Of a stretch of 5,816 bases of DNA, positions 4,924-5,816 are shown piece after piece. Made by a program: the position numbers and the translations under genes. Every line of letters begins with the position of its first letter. Position 1 is the stretch's first letter. Under the pieces are notes generated by a model that was not told where the DNA came from, ran no database searches, and saw nothing but the letters and a program-made list of their open reading frames with translations. The DNA comes from Janthinobacterium lividum. Its GTDB lineage: Bacteria; Pseudomonadota; Gammaproteobacteria; Steroidobacterales; Steroidobacteraceae. The DNA is taken from contig CALPVO020000164.1 in assembly GCA_943327025.2 (NCBI GenBank), forward strand, positions 1 through 5,816. The letters run 5' to 3'.

Positions 4924-5816
4924 TCAGTTCTTTTTCTTTGCCGCCGCGCGCTTCGCCGCCTTGGCAGCGCGCTCGTCCGCTTCCGCCTTCAGCAGGCGCT
5001 CTATGCCGGCGCGCCCAATGCTGGACCACTCATAAACCCAGTTGGCGCCGCCATCCGACGAGCGCAGCAGCACGTCGTGGACCTCTGCGATTCGGCGGAT
5101 GGCAAAGAGACCGTTCTGCCGCGACTGGAACAAGCGGGTTTCCACCGGCAGAGCCTCGGTGAGTTGCTGCCAGGTCTTGCCGCTATCCGTGGACACCTTG
5201 ATGCCCGACTCGCCGAACACACCGCCCGCTTGCAACAAGCGGCCGTCGCCGGGTACCACCAGCGGTGACACCTTCACCGTGTAGCCGGTGTTCAACTCCT
5301 GCCAGTTGGCACCGTAGTCACGCGTGACCCAAGCACCAGAGAACATCCCGGCAAAACCGCCGGCGGCAATGGTCAACACGCTGACGGTGCCGTCCGGCAT
5401 GAGGTCCACGGACTGGATATCACGGTTACCAGTGAGGTGGTGGTCTTCCCAAGCACGCGTGGCATAGCGGAAATGCCGCAGCAGACCCTTACTACCCTGC
5501 ACCAGCAAGATGCCCTCCGGAGTATCCAAGGCCCAGGCACCGCGGTTTCCCGACCAGAGGCTCTCCGTCAGTTGCACGGCACCGACTTCGTCCCAACGTT
5601 CCGCGTCCAGCGTTGGCGCGCGGTAGAGGCGCAAAGCCCCACGAACTTCCTGCGCCAGATACCACTCGCCTTGCGGTGAACGGCTCACGAACAGCGCGCG
5701 CCCCGTCGGGAGTCCACTCAGCGGCACTTCACGGCTGGTGCCGTCCGCCGCGAACACCACGCAACGGTTCCATTCCGTCAACGCCACATATTCCCCGGGG
5801 CCAGCGCCAGCGGTCG
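4924..5816 (-). CDS. Asp-box (BNR-like) repeat protein, partial at the right edge
   Basis: The frame is open from the window edge to a TGA at 4926-4924, giving 296 visible residues; the N-terminus lies outside. A GTG at 5787 is not treated as the start because coding-like sequence (PGEYVALTEWN) continues upstream of it. Three Asp boxes of the S/T-x-D-x-G-x-T/N-W type are seen at residues 164-171 (TRDYGANW), 208-215 (STDSGKTW) and 252-259 (SSDGGANW), exactly 44 residues apart. This suggests a beta-propeller or similar repeat fold, as in sialidases, Ycf48/HCF136-like assembly factors and other BNR-like proteins. Catalytic sialidase residues were not identified, so no enzyme activity is proposed. 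The protein ends in an Ala/Lys-rich, probably helical tail of about 25 residues (KAEADERAAKAAKRAAAKKKN). A signal peptide cannot be judged. It is convergent with tdh, with a 60 bp gap. The function is unknown. Confidence 0.85.
   Translation of the reverse strand, partial: TAGAGPGEYVALTEWNRCVVFAADGTSREVPLSGLPTGRALFVSRSPQGEWYLAQEVRGALRLYRAPTLDAERWDEVGAVQLTESLWSGNRGAWALDTPEGILLVQGSKGLLRHFRYATRAWEDHHLTGNRDIQSVDLMPDGTVSVLTIAAGGFAGMFSGAWVTRDYGANWQELNTGYTVKVSPLVVPGDGRLLQAGGVFGESGIKVSTDSGKTWQQLTEALPVETRLFQSRQNGLFAIRRIAEVHDVLLRSSDGGANWVYEWSSIGRAGIERLLKAEADERAAKAAKRAAAKKKN
5038..5325 (-). repeat. Three Asp-box repeats with an exact 44-residue period
   Basis: The boxes are encoded at 5325-5302, 5193-5170 and 5061-5038 on the minus strand. 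Successive tryptophans are separated by exactly 44 residues (132 bp) twice. The linkers between them show little identity, so this is an old protein repeat and not a recent DNA duplication. Confidence 0.75.

Overview
The window looks like ordinary chromosomal DNA from a GC-rich gammaproteobacterium (GC judged by eye at about 60% or above). The evidence is the gene content: a CnoX/YbbN C-terminus, Hsp15, a bacterial eIF1-like YciH, and a 2-amino-3-ketobutyrate CoA ligase / threonine dehydrogenase pair that aligns with the E. coli proteins almost without gaps. I cannot name a genus. I see no mobile element, phage gene, CRISPR array, tRNA or rRNA.

Layout. Positions 1-195 hold the C-terminal end of cnoX on the + strand. 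It converges, with only 4 nt between the stop codons, on a minus-strand cluster that reads right to left: hslR (1879-1415), a small cupin gene (1365-1000) and a YhhQ-type queuosine-precursor transporter (991-200). The short gaps suggest one transcript. A 65 bp divergent spacer separates hslR from yciH (+, 1945-2322). Both sides of this spacer carry -10-like hexamers so close to the ATG that the mRNAs may be leaderless. A small minus-strand ORF (2527-2345) could encode a 60-residue single-pass membrane protein.

The kbl-tdh operon (2642-4863, +) follows. It has a good sigma70-like promoter, a hairpin in its leader and an ATGA stop/start overlap. A long, nearly perfect stem-loop lies in the 60 bp between tdh and the last gene, a minus-strand protein with Asp-box (BNR-like) repeats that runs off the right edge.

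Functionally, kbl-tdh is the complete two-step route from threonine to glycine and acetyl-CoA. CnoX and Hsp15 are both linked to protein quality control and YciH to translation initiation, so the left half leans towards translation and proteostasis. No shared pathway links the cupin, the transporter and the Asp-box protein to these. I found no convincing new biological system. The items most worth checking are the apparently leaderless divergent pair, the small membrane ORF facing the kbl promoter, the histidine-poor cupin, and the exact 44-residue spacing of the Asp boxes.
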